Assembly (NCBI RefSeq): GCF_905163445.1
Contig: NC_053205.1
Span: 5,541,001 to 5,605,000, forward strand
Direction of reading: 5' to 3'
Source of the DNA: Pararge aegeria
Taxonomy: Eukaryota; Arthropoda; Insecta; Lepidoptera; Nymphalidae
DNA: 64,000 bases
Within the stretch, counting starts at the first letter, position 1, and every line of letters starts with the position of its first letter. The position numbers and the translations under genes are program-made. The notes beneath the pieces were generated by a model, which saw only the letters and a program-made list of their open reading frames with translations, was not told the origin of the DNA and made no database searches. This document shows positions 41,697 through 52,150 of this stretch, piece after piece.

Positions 41697-41966
41697 CAAA
41701 GGCGGCTCTAGCCCATGTAGCGCCCGTGTGCAATCAATATCTTGGCACCCTCTAGTATACGTGCGGCCAAAATGGAATACTTACAATACAAGAAAACTGT
41801 TTGACTTACAGTTATATTTTCACCAGTGAAAGGAAATTCAGGTGCAAAAAATGGTGCAATTTTAAATGATGTCGGGAAGCAAGCAAGCGCGGCTCGGCGC
41901 GGCGCCCCCTAAGTTCCTGCGCCTGTGTGTGTTGCACATCCTGCACCATAATTAAAGCCAGCACTG
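41697..41966. mobile_element. hAT-like MITE (270 bp)
   Basis: Flanked by an 8-bp duplication GTTGTGAG (41689-41696 and 41967-41974). Ends are weak inverted repeats: CAAAGGCGGCTC on the left, CAGTGCTGGCTT (reverse complement) on the right. No coding capacity. It lies in the 5' non-coding part of the hAT element at 38283-42627. Confidence 0.65.
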
Positions 41967-42627
41967 GTTGTGAGGTGATAGAGTAGATACTAGATAGGTA
42001 AAACTGCTCTTTCCAGATAAAATTTAATTCTCATAATTTAATAAGGGACTTTTGAAGGTGACCTTCATGTCAGCCCCATCGGTACACACAAAATATTACA
42101 ATTATAATAATACAATACAAAATACAATATACAACTATAAATACAATATACAAAATGAACTACCTATATAACTATATCAATTTGAGAGAATCACTAGCAA
42201 ATCTATATACTTTAACAGCCGAATTACTCAAAGGATCGCTAAAAATAGAATTAAAAATACCAGTATTCATAAAATTTAAATTTAGTTCATACATTAGATA
42301 AAATTTGATGTCGCTTCTAGTAACGTAATGTCAATGTCTCAATCACCGATCGTACCGAGAGTGAGCGAGCGAGAGATACGTCGTCGGACATCTTCGATTT
42401 GGATTTTGGTGCGCGGCGTTGTCGGTCGGTGCCGAGTAGTGAGTACCGATGCGCCGTCGCGCCCGTTCTCCGTTGCGTGGTCACCTGTCTCGCTCGGCAC
42501 GGTACCGCACTCGTTGCGGGCATCGCATCGGCATCGGCATCCGTTTTTCAATATATTGGCATCGGATGCCGGCATCGAGTACTGGCATCGTTGTTCAAAA
42601 ACGTTTTTACAAAAACGACCATCTCTA

Positions 42628-42746
42628 AGGCGTAGACACCCAGGTTACGTTGGAGCCCTACCCTGGTGGTCTCTTCAAATATTCCACATCCTACGTTACT
42701 ACCCGACTTGGAGCCGTCTGTGTACCACTTAAGGCTCCCCGGTTTC
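42628..42746 (-). pseudogene. LOA-type LINE, RNase H fragment
   Basis: Text KPGSLKWYTDGSKSGSNVG followed by CGIFEETTRVGLQRNLGVYA carries the first catalytic Asp (YTDGS) of LINE RNase H. It is the continuation of the LINE at 55624-59690: on removal of the Harbinger element at one CAG copy the frame reads WLENRITWKPGSLKWY. The domain is cut at 42628 by the hAT element, and its remainder is not in the window. Confidence 0.75.
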
Positions 42747-43226
42747 CAGGGCCCCAAGTCTGCTATTTTACAAGATTTGTCATTATGACACCATTCCATT
42801 GCAATCCAATTATCATTGTGCCCAAAGTCGCTAGTCTACTAAATTCACAATGGTCTTGCAATTGGATTGTAATTGGATGATAATTGCATTGTGGTAGAAA
42901 GAGAATCAGTGTTGCCATTTGGTCAAACTGTGTTTGAGAAGTAAAATTAAAATACTACCATTAATTAATAATGTCCAATTAAGCGAATTTTTGATTAGAA
43001 ATATTTTTAAATGTTATTGATTTCCTATCTAAAGACGAACTTTGTATCACATTTGGTAAAACAATCGAAAGAATCCAAAAAAACAAATATTTTGTGTGCC
43101 GTAAGAAGACGTAATGTCAAAAATAATTATATTTAATCTGTAACTGTCACATTAAAATTTTATCTTGTTAACCTGCGTTTCGTGCTGTTGATATATTTCA
43201 AATATATTACAAAAGTGAACACGAAA

Positions 43227-46200
43227 ATGGTTATCATACAACAAATTTCGGCGCTTCTCGACTTCTTAGAGAGCCAGCCAGAGCTAGCGCTCGGCCATTG
43301 CAGCCGCACAAGTGAAGGGCGCAGCTTCGCAAAGCGGCGTTGGGTGGAGTGCGCTCAGATTTTAAATTCAGTCGGGGCAGATTGCCCCAATAAATCTCCC
43401 ATGGAATGGCGAGCCGTAAGTAATGAAAACTTGCACCGTCTATGTTTGATATTTTTCTAACTATGATATAAAGTCTAAACACTACTTTAATGCTGTTCTT
43501 TTTTTTTAGTTTTATAATGAATATAAGTGCAAATTGGTTAAAAAAATTAAATTAAAAAAGCGAGAACTGAGCGCTACAGGTAAGTAATTGATTATTTTCG
43601 GCAATTGGTTTCACTTTGTCATCAAACATGCATTTTGTTTTTATTTAATTGCACATTTAAGGTGGTGGCCCTGCCAAAAATATAAAATTAACCCCGCTAC
43701 AGGAACGGCTCTATGACATAATAGGACGGGATATTGGGGAGCCATTAGCTGGTGTCCGTCATAACCCACTATCTGTAAGCTTTCATCATCATCATCATCA
43801 CATCAACCGATAGACGTCCACTGCTGGACATAGGTCTTTTGTAGGGAGTTCCAAGTTCCACGATTCTGAGCCGCTTGGATCCAACGGCTACCTGCGACGC
43901 GCTTAATGTCGTCTGTCCACCTCGTTGGGGGTCGACCAACGCTGCGCTTACCAGTACGGGGCTGCCATTCCAGCACCTTGGGACCCCAACGTCCATCCTT
44001 TCTCCGAACTATGTGCCCGGCCCATTGCCACTTAAGCTTCGCGACTCGTTGAGCTATGTCGGTAACTTTGGTTCTTCTACGAATCTCCACATTTCTGATT
44101 CGATCGCGTAGAGATACTCCTAGCATAGCTCTCTCCATCGCCCGCTGAGTGACTCTAAGCCTTCTTATGAGGCCCATAGTTAACGACCATGTTTCAGAGC
44201 CATAGGTCATCACTAGCAACACGCACTGTTCGAAAACTTTCGTCTTCAGGCACTGAGGGATTTCTGACGAAAAGATGGCACGGAGTTTCCCGAACGCTGC
44301 CCATCCGAGTTGGATTCGGCGGTTCACCTCCTTCTCGAAATTGGACCTACCTAACTGGATCGTGTGTCCTAGGTATACGTATTCGTCAACAATTTCGAGT
44401 GCAGTGTTCTCAACGATTACTGGTTGAAGCGGAACATGAGCATTAGACATAATCTTCGTCTTGCTCATGTTCATTCGTAGGCCAACCTGTTGAGAAGCTC
44501 TGCTGAGGCCATCGAGCATCGTATTTAGGTCTCCCAGAGTCTCTGCCATTATGACTACATCGTCGGCAAACCGAAGTTGAGTGATGTACTCGCCGTTAAT
44601 GTTGATGCCAAGTCCGTTCCATTCCAGAAGCTTAAAGACGTCCTCCAACGCAGCGGTAAATAAATTCGGGGAGATAACATCTCCCTGTCGCACGCCTCGC
44701 TGCAATTGGATTGGTCTCGTAGTCTGATCCTGTATACGAACTGACATAGTGGCGTTTTTGTACAAACACTGCAACACTTGGATATACCGGTAGTCAATTC
44801 GGCATCTCTGCAGTGACCTAAACACAGCCCAAGTTTCCACCGAATCAAAGGCTTTTTCATAGTCCACAAACGCTAAGCAAAGTGGCCGGTTATACTCTTC
44901 AGTCTTCTGTATAACCTGCCGCAGCGTATGAATGTGGTCTATGGTACTAAAGCCCTTACGGAAACCGGCTTGTTCGGGAGGCTGGAAGTCATCAAACCTA
45001 CGAGCGAGACGATTCGTAATGACTCTCGAAAACAGCTTGTAGATATGACTCAGCAGCGAGATGGGTCTGTAATTCTTCAACAAGGTATTATCACCTTTTT
45101 TGAAGAACAGAACCACCACACTCCTGTGCCATGCCTCTGGCGTTGTGCCTTGGTGAATAACGGAATCAAACAATCGCTGAAGGACTTTCAGTATCGGTTT
45201 TCCACCTGCCTTCAGGAGTTCTGCCGTTATTCCGTCATCACCCGGCGCCTTGCCATTTTTAGGGTCCGTTCACACAGACCGGCTCGGAGAGCATCGGCCT
45301 GCTTTTTTCTTTTCACACAGACCGGGTCGTATACGCTTGGAATTGGCCGGAGCGGAGCCGCCAACTATTTCACATCGACCGGCTGGAAGAGATCTGAAAG
45401 CGGGTGCGGTTGGATGTGCTCGGAGCCGGTCGGATGCGCTCGGAGTCGGGTGGATACACTACAAAGGCAGTGCCAGTATTCCGCGCAGTCTAAGTTTTGT
45501 TTTCGGTGTGTTAACGTGTGCTTTTCGAAACATGGATTTAGATAGCTCCGACGAAGAAATATATTTGTTAGCAAGATTACTTGAAATAGAACATAGGAAA
45601 CGTAAGCGCAAGCGGAAACAAATATGGGTAAAACATATTTGGAAAAACAGACTAATCCATGGGGAGTTTCACACCATTTTCGAGGAATTGAAGAGAGATA
45701 GCCTAAAATTTTATGAGTATTATCGTATGGAATATTGGCAATTTTTGAAATTGACAGATTTGTTAAGAGTACATATAACAAAAAAGACTACAAATTATCG
45801 TTGCACCATTACAGCCGAAGAAAGGTTAACGGTAACTTTAAGGTAAATAAAAAACAATTATTTATACTAATCATGTTATTTAGATCACAAAATCACAGCC
45901 CTCCATTTATTAAGCATTGTTTACGTTAATGAAATGTAAATTACTTATACTAATCATGTTAAATAACACAAACATCTAAATAGATCACAAAATCACAGCC
46001 CTCCATTTATTAAGCATTATTTACGTTAATGAAATGTAATTAAATAGTACAGATTTGTGTGTGTTTAATTATTATTATTATAATTATTATTGTTTTTGAT
46101 TGTTTATTATTTTGTATTTTGTGTGCTGGTATTGTACCCGTAAGTAGTCTGATCTGGATAGTTTTGAGGAATATAGGTTTCGTTTGACACTAGGTAAGTA

Positions 46201-49200
46201 GATTGATTAGTCGATGGCGGTGAATTTATAGACAAAGAATAATTCAAATCTGTACTATTTTCATACAGACTTAATTCAGCTTCATTAACAATGTTAAACA
46301 CGCGCCTTTTAATTCGTGCTTGGACTTCTTTTGGGAATGTTTCCACTGTATCTGACATAGACAAAAAAAAATTACGTAATGCCTTGTCACGGGGTGTAGT
46401 ATTTCTTTTTTCTTCAAGATACTCTTCGAAAACCGTAGCAACATCTTTGCTTAAGCGTGGTCTCTTTTCGAGCCAGAAGTACTTGCAAGCGATTCAACTT
46501 CAGAATGGTCAGAACGTTTAGATGATGTCGATGGTGGTGGTATTGGTGTGCCAGGCTCTGAATCATCCGATGATAATGTTACATTAGATATTTGGTTTCG
46601 ATTGCGAAAAAATGGTATTATAAAAGAAAGTTCTTTTTCAAATTTTATCAATTTGGACGTAGTTGCACCATCGCCACTCTTGCCTTTTCGGTTATAATAG
46701 GCTTTTCTGAAGTTATCTCGCAGTTTCTTCCAACGATCCTGGCACTGCGTCACTGGAAAGAACAGAAATGAAAAATTAATAACATAACTCTTTTTTATTT
46801 TATAGTTCGTTTTGGTACGGCAGTCTTATATTTCTATTTTGTGTGTTTGTTTTATTTTTACAGATTCCTCATCACTGGTTGCAGTTTCAAAAACTTGTCA
46901 TTTAATTTTCGAATGGGAATTTCTACAGTTCATTCAATTATTCATGAGACAATCAGAGTAATTTGTGATGTTTTGATGCCCATAGTTATGCAGATGCCAG
47001 ATGAAGAAATGTGGGAAAAGGTTTCACGTGATTTCTTTAATATTTGGAATTTTCCTAACTGTTTGGGCGCTATAGACGGAAAGCATGTCAATATACAGGC
47101 ACCAGATAATAGTGGAAGCTTATACTATAATTATAAAAACTTTTTCAGTACAGTGTTACTAGCTGTGGTCGACGCGAAATACAGTTTTTTAATTGTTGAT
47201 GTCGGATCATATGGTAAAAATAGCGACGGCGGAATTTTACAGAATTCAAAATTTTGGAAAAAACTCAACACCAATAAGTTAAAGCTGCCCCCAAATAAAC
47301 CTCTACCTAGTACCACTGAAAGCTTACCACATGTTTTTATAGGAGACGAGGCATTTCCTTTGAGCAATAATATATTGCGGCCGTATCCAAGAGAACAAGC
47401 AAGAACAGAATTATCAAAAAAAGTATTTAATCTGCGTTTAAGCAGGGCAAGAAAAGTCGTAGAATGTGCATTTGGAATGCTAACTCAAAGATTTGAAATT
47501 TATCAAAAACGAATGAAAATTCAGCCGAAGTACTGTGATTTAATTATATTAGCAACTACATGTTTACATAATTTTTTAATAGAAAATCGGACGCCAGGAC
47601 AAGAGAATGAATTTCACAGCAATATAAATTTATTAACAGCAATAACAGACAATAATAATGAAAACAGTTCTAATAGCGACGCAGTTCTAACCACAAGGAA
47701 TAAATTTAAGGATTATTTTTCATCAAGTGGTGCTTTAGATTGGCAAGATCAAGTGGCTACGCGAGTTTCTTAAGTTATATTTAATAAAAATTGTCTACTA
47801 CATAAGTATATTCTAACGATCAGATACTCAAACGAGTTTTTAAAGTAAGGGCGCATTTAAACTCATGTTATTCCTATTTTGACTTTGAATCTAACACGTC
47901 GCAGCACGAGTTTAAGAAGCCCTTGCTTTAAAATTCGTTTGAGTATCTGGGGGTAGGTGTAAAACAATGAAAACCTTACTTACCACTTATTCCGAGACAT
48001 TTGCTAATTTCCTCCCATGCATTGTCTTTCATTATCCGATCGCTATATGATGGCTTGGTTATGTCAAATAAACACTCATATTTTGACACGAGTATTATTA
48101 ATTTTTCATCATTCATCTTTTCGTACAAGTACGCACAACTATTACGTTCAAATGTTGCTATCAAAATGGCGGTCGGCGCGGCCGCAGCGGGCACGCAATC
48201 GGAGCCGATCGGCTACGCGATAGAGAAAGAGCACGCAATCGGAGCCCATCGGCTGCGCGAGCGAGAAAGAGCACGCAATCGGAGCCGACAGGCTGCGCAA
48301 GCGAGAAAGAGCACGCAATCAGAGCCGATCGGCTGCGCGAGCGAGAAAGAGCACGCAAGCGGAGCCGGTCGGCTCCTTTTATTACTTCACACGAAGCGCG
48401 TTCAGGCATTTTTAATGACAAAAAAGGTGCAAATGCAAAAATAAACTTTACTACAATCACTCAAAACACTGTTTCCAACGTGATAAAAATCTGCTCTCCT
48501 CTCCGAGCCGGTCTGTGTGAACGGACCCTTAAGCTGCTTGAGAGCCACACTAATCTCGTATAGGCTGACGTCTGGGATATCTTCGGTATAGTGTCGAGTT
48601 AATTTGGCTCTAGGATCCTTAGCCAAATCTTCAACAGGCGTCTGTACTGTGGTGTACAACTGTCCATAAAAGTTCTCAACCTCACCCAAGATCTCAGGTT
48701 TGGAAGAGACAAGACTACCATTATTGGTCTTCAGTCGCATCAACTGGCTCTGACCGATAGACAGATCTCTAGCGAACACTTTAGAGCCTCTGTTTTGCTC
48801 GATGGCATTTTTAATACGCTCTGTATTGAAGTGCCGCATATCACGAGTCTGTGATTTAGAGATCTGCCTATTAATCCGCCGGTAAGCGGACGCGTCTGCT
48901 ATAGACTGTAGTCTCATCTCTTGCCTCTCCGTCATAAGCTTGAGTGTATTGGTTGAGAACCTATTGGCCTTGTTTCTACGGTGGGCCTTGTAGAATTTGG
49001 ACCCGACTGTTTGGACAGTTTCCACCAGCCTGTTGTTCAAATCGTCCACAGTGTCGCAATCTGCTAGGCAACCGAACCGGTTCTGTAGTTCTAGTTGAAA
49101 GCTCTCGGGGTTTTGAATATGGGCACGAGTAGGCCGGAGTGTAGACTTCACCAGTCTGACTCTTTCAAGTTGAACGTTTATACTCAATGTGCCTCTTACC

Positions 49201-50513
49201 ATACGGTGATCACTTCCGGTTTTAACCCGGTTGATCACAGAGACATCATTGAATACATGCCGTTTGGTCGACATGATGAAGTCGATCTCGTTTCTCGTTT
49301 CTCGTGGAACCAACCATCTGTAAGCTTTATAACATAATAATAATATTTGAATGGTTGTTTGCATCACTGCACCCCAACTTCTTGTTTTGTGCTATGTCAT
49401 GTTTTGTTGCACTCTATATATATATTTTTTATTCATTTTATAACTTCTCTAACTGCATGGTTTTTGTTAAATAGCCAATTATATCATTGCCTGCTGTGGA
49501 AGTTGTTGCTAGCGCAAATCCTGCAAATCATTCTTATTCGTGAGTGGTTATAAACTTTACTAACCTTTTGTTTTAACAATATTTCCTTTGATCTTCACTG
49601 AATCATCTACTACATACTATTTTATTTTTACAGGATATTAGACAGTTATTGTGTCACATCAGCTAGTGCAGATATGGTGCCTGGTAGTGACACCAATAAT
49701 GTTGATTCTGCATATAATGCAGAATCACAAGTAATAAGGTATATAATTTATCAGCAGGCAACTTATATACATGTATGGAAATGTCTGCAATAATAATCAT
49801 ACTAATGTACATTTTTTAGCTTAGACCATGAACCGTTGATAGAGCAGAATATTAATAATTTTGAGTTAGATGAAGAACAAACACCATCCATCATTCGGAC
49901 TCCGCCTTTAAAAAAATCTAGCCAACAATCAAGGAAACGTCGTCCAAGATATTACCCAACAGAAGGTTGTTCATGTAGTTACTTTTCTATTAGCTGTCTG
50001 AAAGATAATAGCAACTAATAATGTATTTGTAACTTAAGACATAAAATATTATTAATATAATTTATTGTTCTTTGGAGTGTGTAAGAGGGCATCAGAGATT
50101 TAGAAATATTACCTTTTTATTTACAGATAGAGCTTTAAAAGATTCTCAAGCCAAACTCCTAGAAATAGAGGCCAAGAATGCCGAGGCCACTTTGGCACAT
50201 GCTCAGGCCACTAATAACTTGGCTGCAGCCATTGATAGATTAGGACAAGTTACCAATGAATCTTCCAGTAGGCTGGCTGCAGCCATAGAAAAAATTGGGG
50301 ACATGATTGGCATCTTTGCCTCAGCTTCATCAAAGAAGGTTCTTTTTTTATTTTGTTCAATTAAACCCAAAATGGCCATTGGCCATATATACTTGGGTCA
50401 GCGAGGTCGGAGAGATTTATTTTTAAAAACAATTAGTGGTAATGTAAAAGTTCTAATTATTTTTCCAGAAACGTAGGAAGATCGTTTTGACATCAGATTC
50501 AGAGTCAGACTGA
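43227..50513 (+). CDS. Harbinger-2 Myb/zeste-like DNA-binding protein (8 exons)
   Basis: Exons by GT-AG reading: 43227-43415, 43510-43579, 43662-43774, 49475-49539, 49634-49738, 49820-49965, 50127-50338, 50469-50513; 945 nt, 314 residues, with no internal stop. The N-terminus (QQISALLDFLESQPELALGH ... WVECAQILNSVGADCPNKSP ... EWRAFYNEYKCKLVKK) matches the Myb/SANT-like domain of zeste-type regulators that Harbinger elements encode as a partner helping the transposase enter the nucleus and bind ends. The C-terminus has an Ala/Glu-rich helix (KLLEIEAKNAEATLAHAQA) and a basic KRRKIVL tail. The RTE LINE sits in intron 3, starting nine bases after the donor, whose GTAAGCTTT lies in the target duplication and is therefore preserved. 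Exon 4 onward is assigned by frame continuity. Confidence 0.7.
43771..43783. repeat. Target-site duplication of RTE LINE, left copy (13 bp)
   Basis: ATCTGTAAGCTTT, repeated at 49316-49328. It spans the splice donor of Myb-like exon 3 (ATCT|GTAAGC). Confidence 0.9.
43803..45258 (-). pseudogene. RTE LINE reverse transcriptase to C-terminus
   Basis: Continuous open text from NGKAPGDDGITAELLK at the Harbinger-1 edge through NYRPISLLSHIYKLFSRVI, GFRKGFSTIDHI, CLAFVDYEKAFDSVETWAVF, LQRGVRQGDVISPNLFTA, LRFADDVVIMAETL (catalytic FADD), EYVYLGHTIQLG and the C-terminal WAGHIVRRKDGRWG ... RPPTRWTDDIKRV to the stop at 43803. All RT blocks are intact. Inactive only because of 5' truncation and the Harbinger insertion. 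Confidence 0.9.
45532..47773 (+). CDS. Harbinger-1 transposase (HARBI1/ALP1-like)
   Basis: Two exons: 45532-45842 (MDLDSSDEEIYLLARLLE ..., donor GTAAAT) and 46864-47773 (after TTTTTACAG), 1,221 nt, 406 residues, no stop. The joined exons read ...TVTLR-FLITGCSFKNLSF. DDE_Tnp_4-type catalytic blocks: NCLGAIDGKHVNIQAP (first Asp), HVFIGDEAFPLSNNILRPY (second Asp), RARKVVECAFGMLTQRFEI (Glu), followed by LATTCLHNFLIE. The length is normal for the family (about 350-420). It would act with the MADF protein encoded opposite. Appears intact. Confidence 0.85.
45860..46045. repeat. Tandem duplication in Harbinger-1 intron
   Basis: Two adjacent copies of a unit of about 110 bp: each has TTATACTAATCATGTTA then AGATCACAAAATCACAGCCC and TTTACGTTAATGAAATGTAA. 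The second copy has a short insert (AAATAACACAAACATCT). Lies in the transposase intron. Confidence 0.8.
46107..48116 (-). pseudogene. Harbinger-1 MADF-domain protein, frameshifted
   Basis: Exon 1 48116-47984 (MNDEKLIILVSKYECLFD ... DNAWEEISKCLGIS, donor GTAAGT) joins exon 2 from 46752 (TQCQDRWKKLRDNFRKAYYN ... IPFFRNRNQISN). Together these make one MADF (Myb/SANT-like) domain of about 85 residues, the usual DNA-binding partner in Harbinger elements. Near 46457 the frame shifts (apparent 2-base GA duplication in AAAAGAGACC), after which the BESS-like tail RLSKDVATVFEEYLEEKR and FPKEVQARIKRRVFNIV continues in another frame to 46107. So the DNA-binding part is intact but the C-terminal interaction motif is out of frame. 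Confidence 0.75.
48172..48372. repeat. Minisatellite, about 42-bp unit, in Harbinger-1 end
   Basis: Four to five imperfect copies of a GC-rich unit containing AGCACGCAATCGGAGCC and GGCTGCGCGAGCGAGAAAG. It lies between the MADF start codon and the right terminus, so it covers the probable promoter. Similar single motifs (GGAGCCGGTCGGATGCGCTC) occur at the left end near 45420. Confidence 0.85.
48532..49315 (-). pseudogene. RTE LINE endonuclease C-terminus and linker
   Basis: Minus-strand open text WLVPRETRNEIDFIMSTKR followed by GSDHRMVRGTLSINV contains the SDH catalytic box of the APE-type endonuclease; then a linker with RLVKSTLRPTRAHIQNP, SKSQTRDMRHFNTERIKN and YTEDIPDVSLYEISVALKQL up to the Harbinger-1 edge. 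The upstream endonuclease half is missing, so the copy is 5'-truncated at 49315. Confidence 0.85.
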
Positions 50514-52146
50514 AGAAAATAAATCTTTTGTGTCAGGTAAAATTTGTTAATTTCATCTTAGTTCAATCAAATTTGAAAAACATTAACAAATATTGGGTAA
50601 AATCAAATTATTAAAACAATAATATATTTTTGTAATTTTATTTTCAATTGAGGAGACAATCACAGTAATTATGATTTGATTCAAATTAAATTTCTTTTTA
50701 TTTATGTATATATGTCATAGGCACTTATGAAGTGTACATAATGTTTTCATTAGGTTTAGATCAATTTCAATCAATTAATAATATTTCGCTATGAAGTTAA
50801 ATATCATTTTTATACTTGTTCAATCTTATACACAATTATAAGACTAAATACGAGATTTGACCCTTTAAACATACTAATAATTTATGCATTTCTCCACAGT
50901 TGGTTGACAAGAGCCTGCTGCAGTGACCGACCTTCAAGAAGACCCTGATTCACTCGTTGATGTCTCTGTGAATTGAGTCCTTCAATAGAACTTTCCAACT
51001 CTGCTCTCGAATTCTGTTCATCCTGAATTACAAAAGTTATTGTTTAATAATCATACTTATAGCATGAAGTCTGCCTTTTGTAAACCATTTTTCTCTGTTA
51101 TGCACTAAATTGAATAAGTAAATAAATAGATTGTTCATTGTCTTGAAACTCTGTTTTATATTAAATGTCTCCCTCATAGAAAGAATTTTAATAAACACAA
51201 AAATTTAATACCTGTTGCAGAAGAAGAGTTTCCTCAGGTGTCAGCAGAGGCACAGGTGCTTTCATTTTGTTTGCTATGTTGTGCAAAACACAACATGCAT
51301 TAACAATCTTGCCTGCAGAGATAGGATCATAATGTAAAGCACGTGCTCCAAGCAAACATCTGAAAAATATTTGGCAATAAAACTATTTACCTTATTTTAG
51401 CAGTTTAGACCCTTTGCTATAATGATACATTACAATAGAGTAGAAACTATTAAAATAACATACTATTTCAGACAGAATTTTATTAACTTTACCTAAAACG
51501 TGCTTTCAATACACCTATACAGCGCTCAACTGTATTACGTGCAGTGACATGTTTCACATAAAAGCGGTGCTGTGGTGTCCCCTCTATGGTATTCAAAATT
51601 GGGGTCATCATCGTTTTCCTAAGAGGATAACCACTGTCACCTGAAAATCCAACCAATATTAACCTTAAAGATTAAAATTCTTATTGGAATGTATTCAATA
51701 AAATTAAAATAATTAATACCTAATAAAAAACCTTGATTGCCATTTTCATTTAATTCTATTAAATGTTGACTTAGTGGATGACTTTGCCACACACTGCAGT
51801 CATGAGCAGAGCCTGGGTTGCTGGCATCTATGCACAATATATTAAGGTCTGAGTCGCAGATCTGTAAATTAAATTGAAACAAATAAGCTAGGTATATAAC
51901 ATTGTATTTTAAAATATAATTTAAATATTAAACCTACTATCATAACATTTAGGGAGTGGAATCCTTTCCTGTTAAAATACCGCTCTTCATGCACTTTTGG
52001 TCTTATTATTGCCACATGTGTGCCATCAATGCAACCTAGGACTCCTGGGAAATCAAATTTCTGATAAAACCTGAAAAAGATTATTAGTAAATCATATAAC
52101 ATATTGCGTTCATATAATATGGCAAAATATCATTTCTTACTTAGCC

Positions 52147-52150
52147 TTAA
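52147..52150. repeat. TTAA target site, left flank of piggyBac
   Basis: TTAA directly before CACGTTCCCTGTCC. The other copy, expected after 54751, is absent. Confidence 0.8.

Larger units (their letters stand above)
38283..42627 (-). mobile_element. hAT transposon with BED-finger transposase
   Basis: The ends are inverted: left TAGAGATGGGCGTTTT, right (reverse complement) TAGAGATGGTCGTTTT, followed on both sides by GATGCCGGCATC-rich text. Inside is a BED-type hAT transposase gene on the minus strand. The adjacent 8-mers differ (TACATGTC left, AGGCGTAG right) and the flanks are unrelated (piggyBac relic left, LOA-type LINE right), so the element no longer sits in a clean target duplication. 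It has been invaded by a Helitron-like segment and a 270-bp MITE. Confidence 0.8.
45262..48528. mobile_element. Harbinger-1: complete PIF/Harbinger transposon
   Basis: Inverted termini GGGTCCGTTCACACAGACCG at both ends (45262 and reverse complement of 48528) and a TTA duplication (45259-45261, 48529-48531), the classic 3-bp TWA target of PIF/Harbinger. 3,267 bp. It has a transposase gene on the plus strand and a MADF-domain gene on the minus strand. Both subterminal regions are GC-rich with repeated CGGAGCCG-type text. Confidence 0.95.
43784..49315 (-). mobile_element. 5'-truncated RTE LINE holding Harbinger-1
   Basis: Bounded by the 13-bp duplication. On the minus strand it ends in (GATGATG)n sequence (plus-strand CATCATCATCATC at 43784), the usual RTE tail, and starts at 49315 within the endonuclease domain. 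The coding text is split by Harbinger-1 at 45262-48528; removing that with one TTA copy gives LKQLKNGKAPGDDGIT in frame. Confidence 0.9.

Noticed and set aside
43784..43803. CATCATCAT run as an ordinary microsatellite
   Set aside because: It is the 3' tail of the minus-strand RTE LINE, directly next to its 13-bp target duplication.
48172..48372. CRISPR-like array of GC-rich repeats
   Set aside because: Units are adjacent and imperfect without unique spacers, and they lie in a eukaryotic transposon end; it is a minisatellite.
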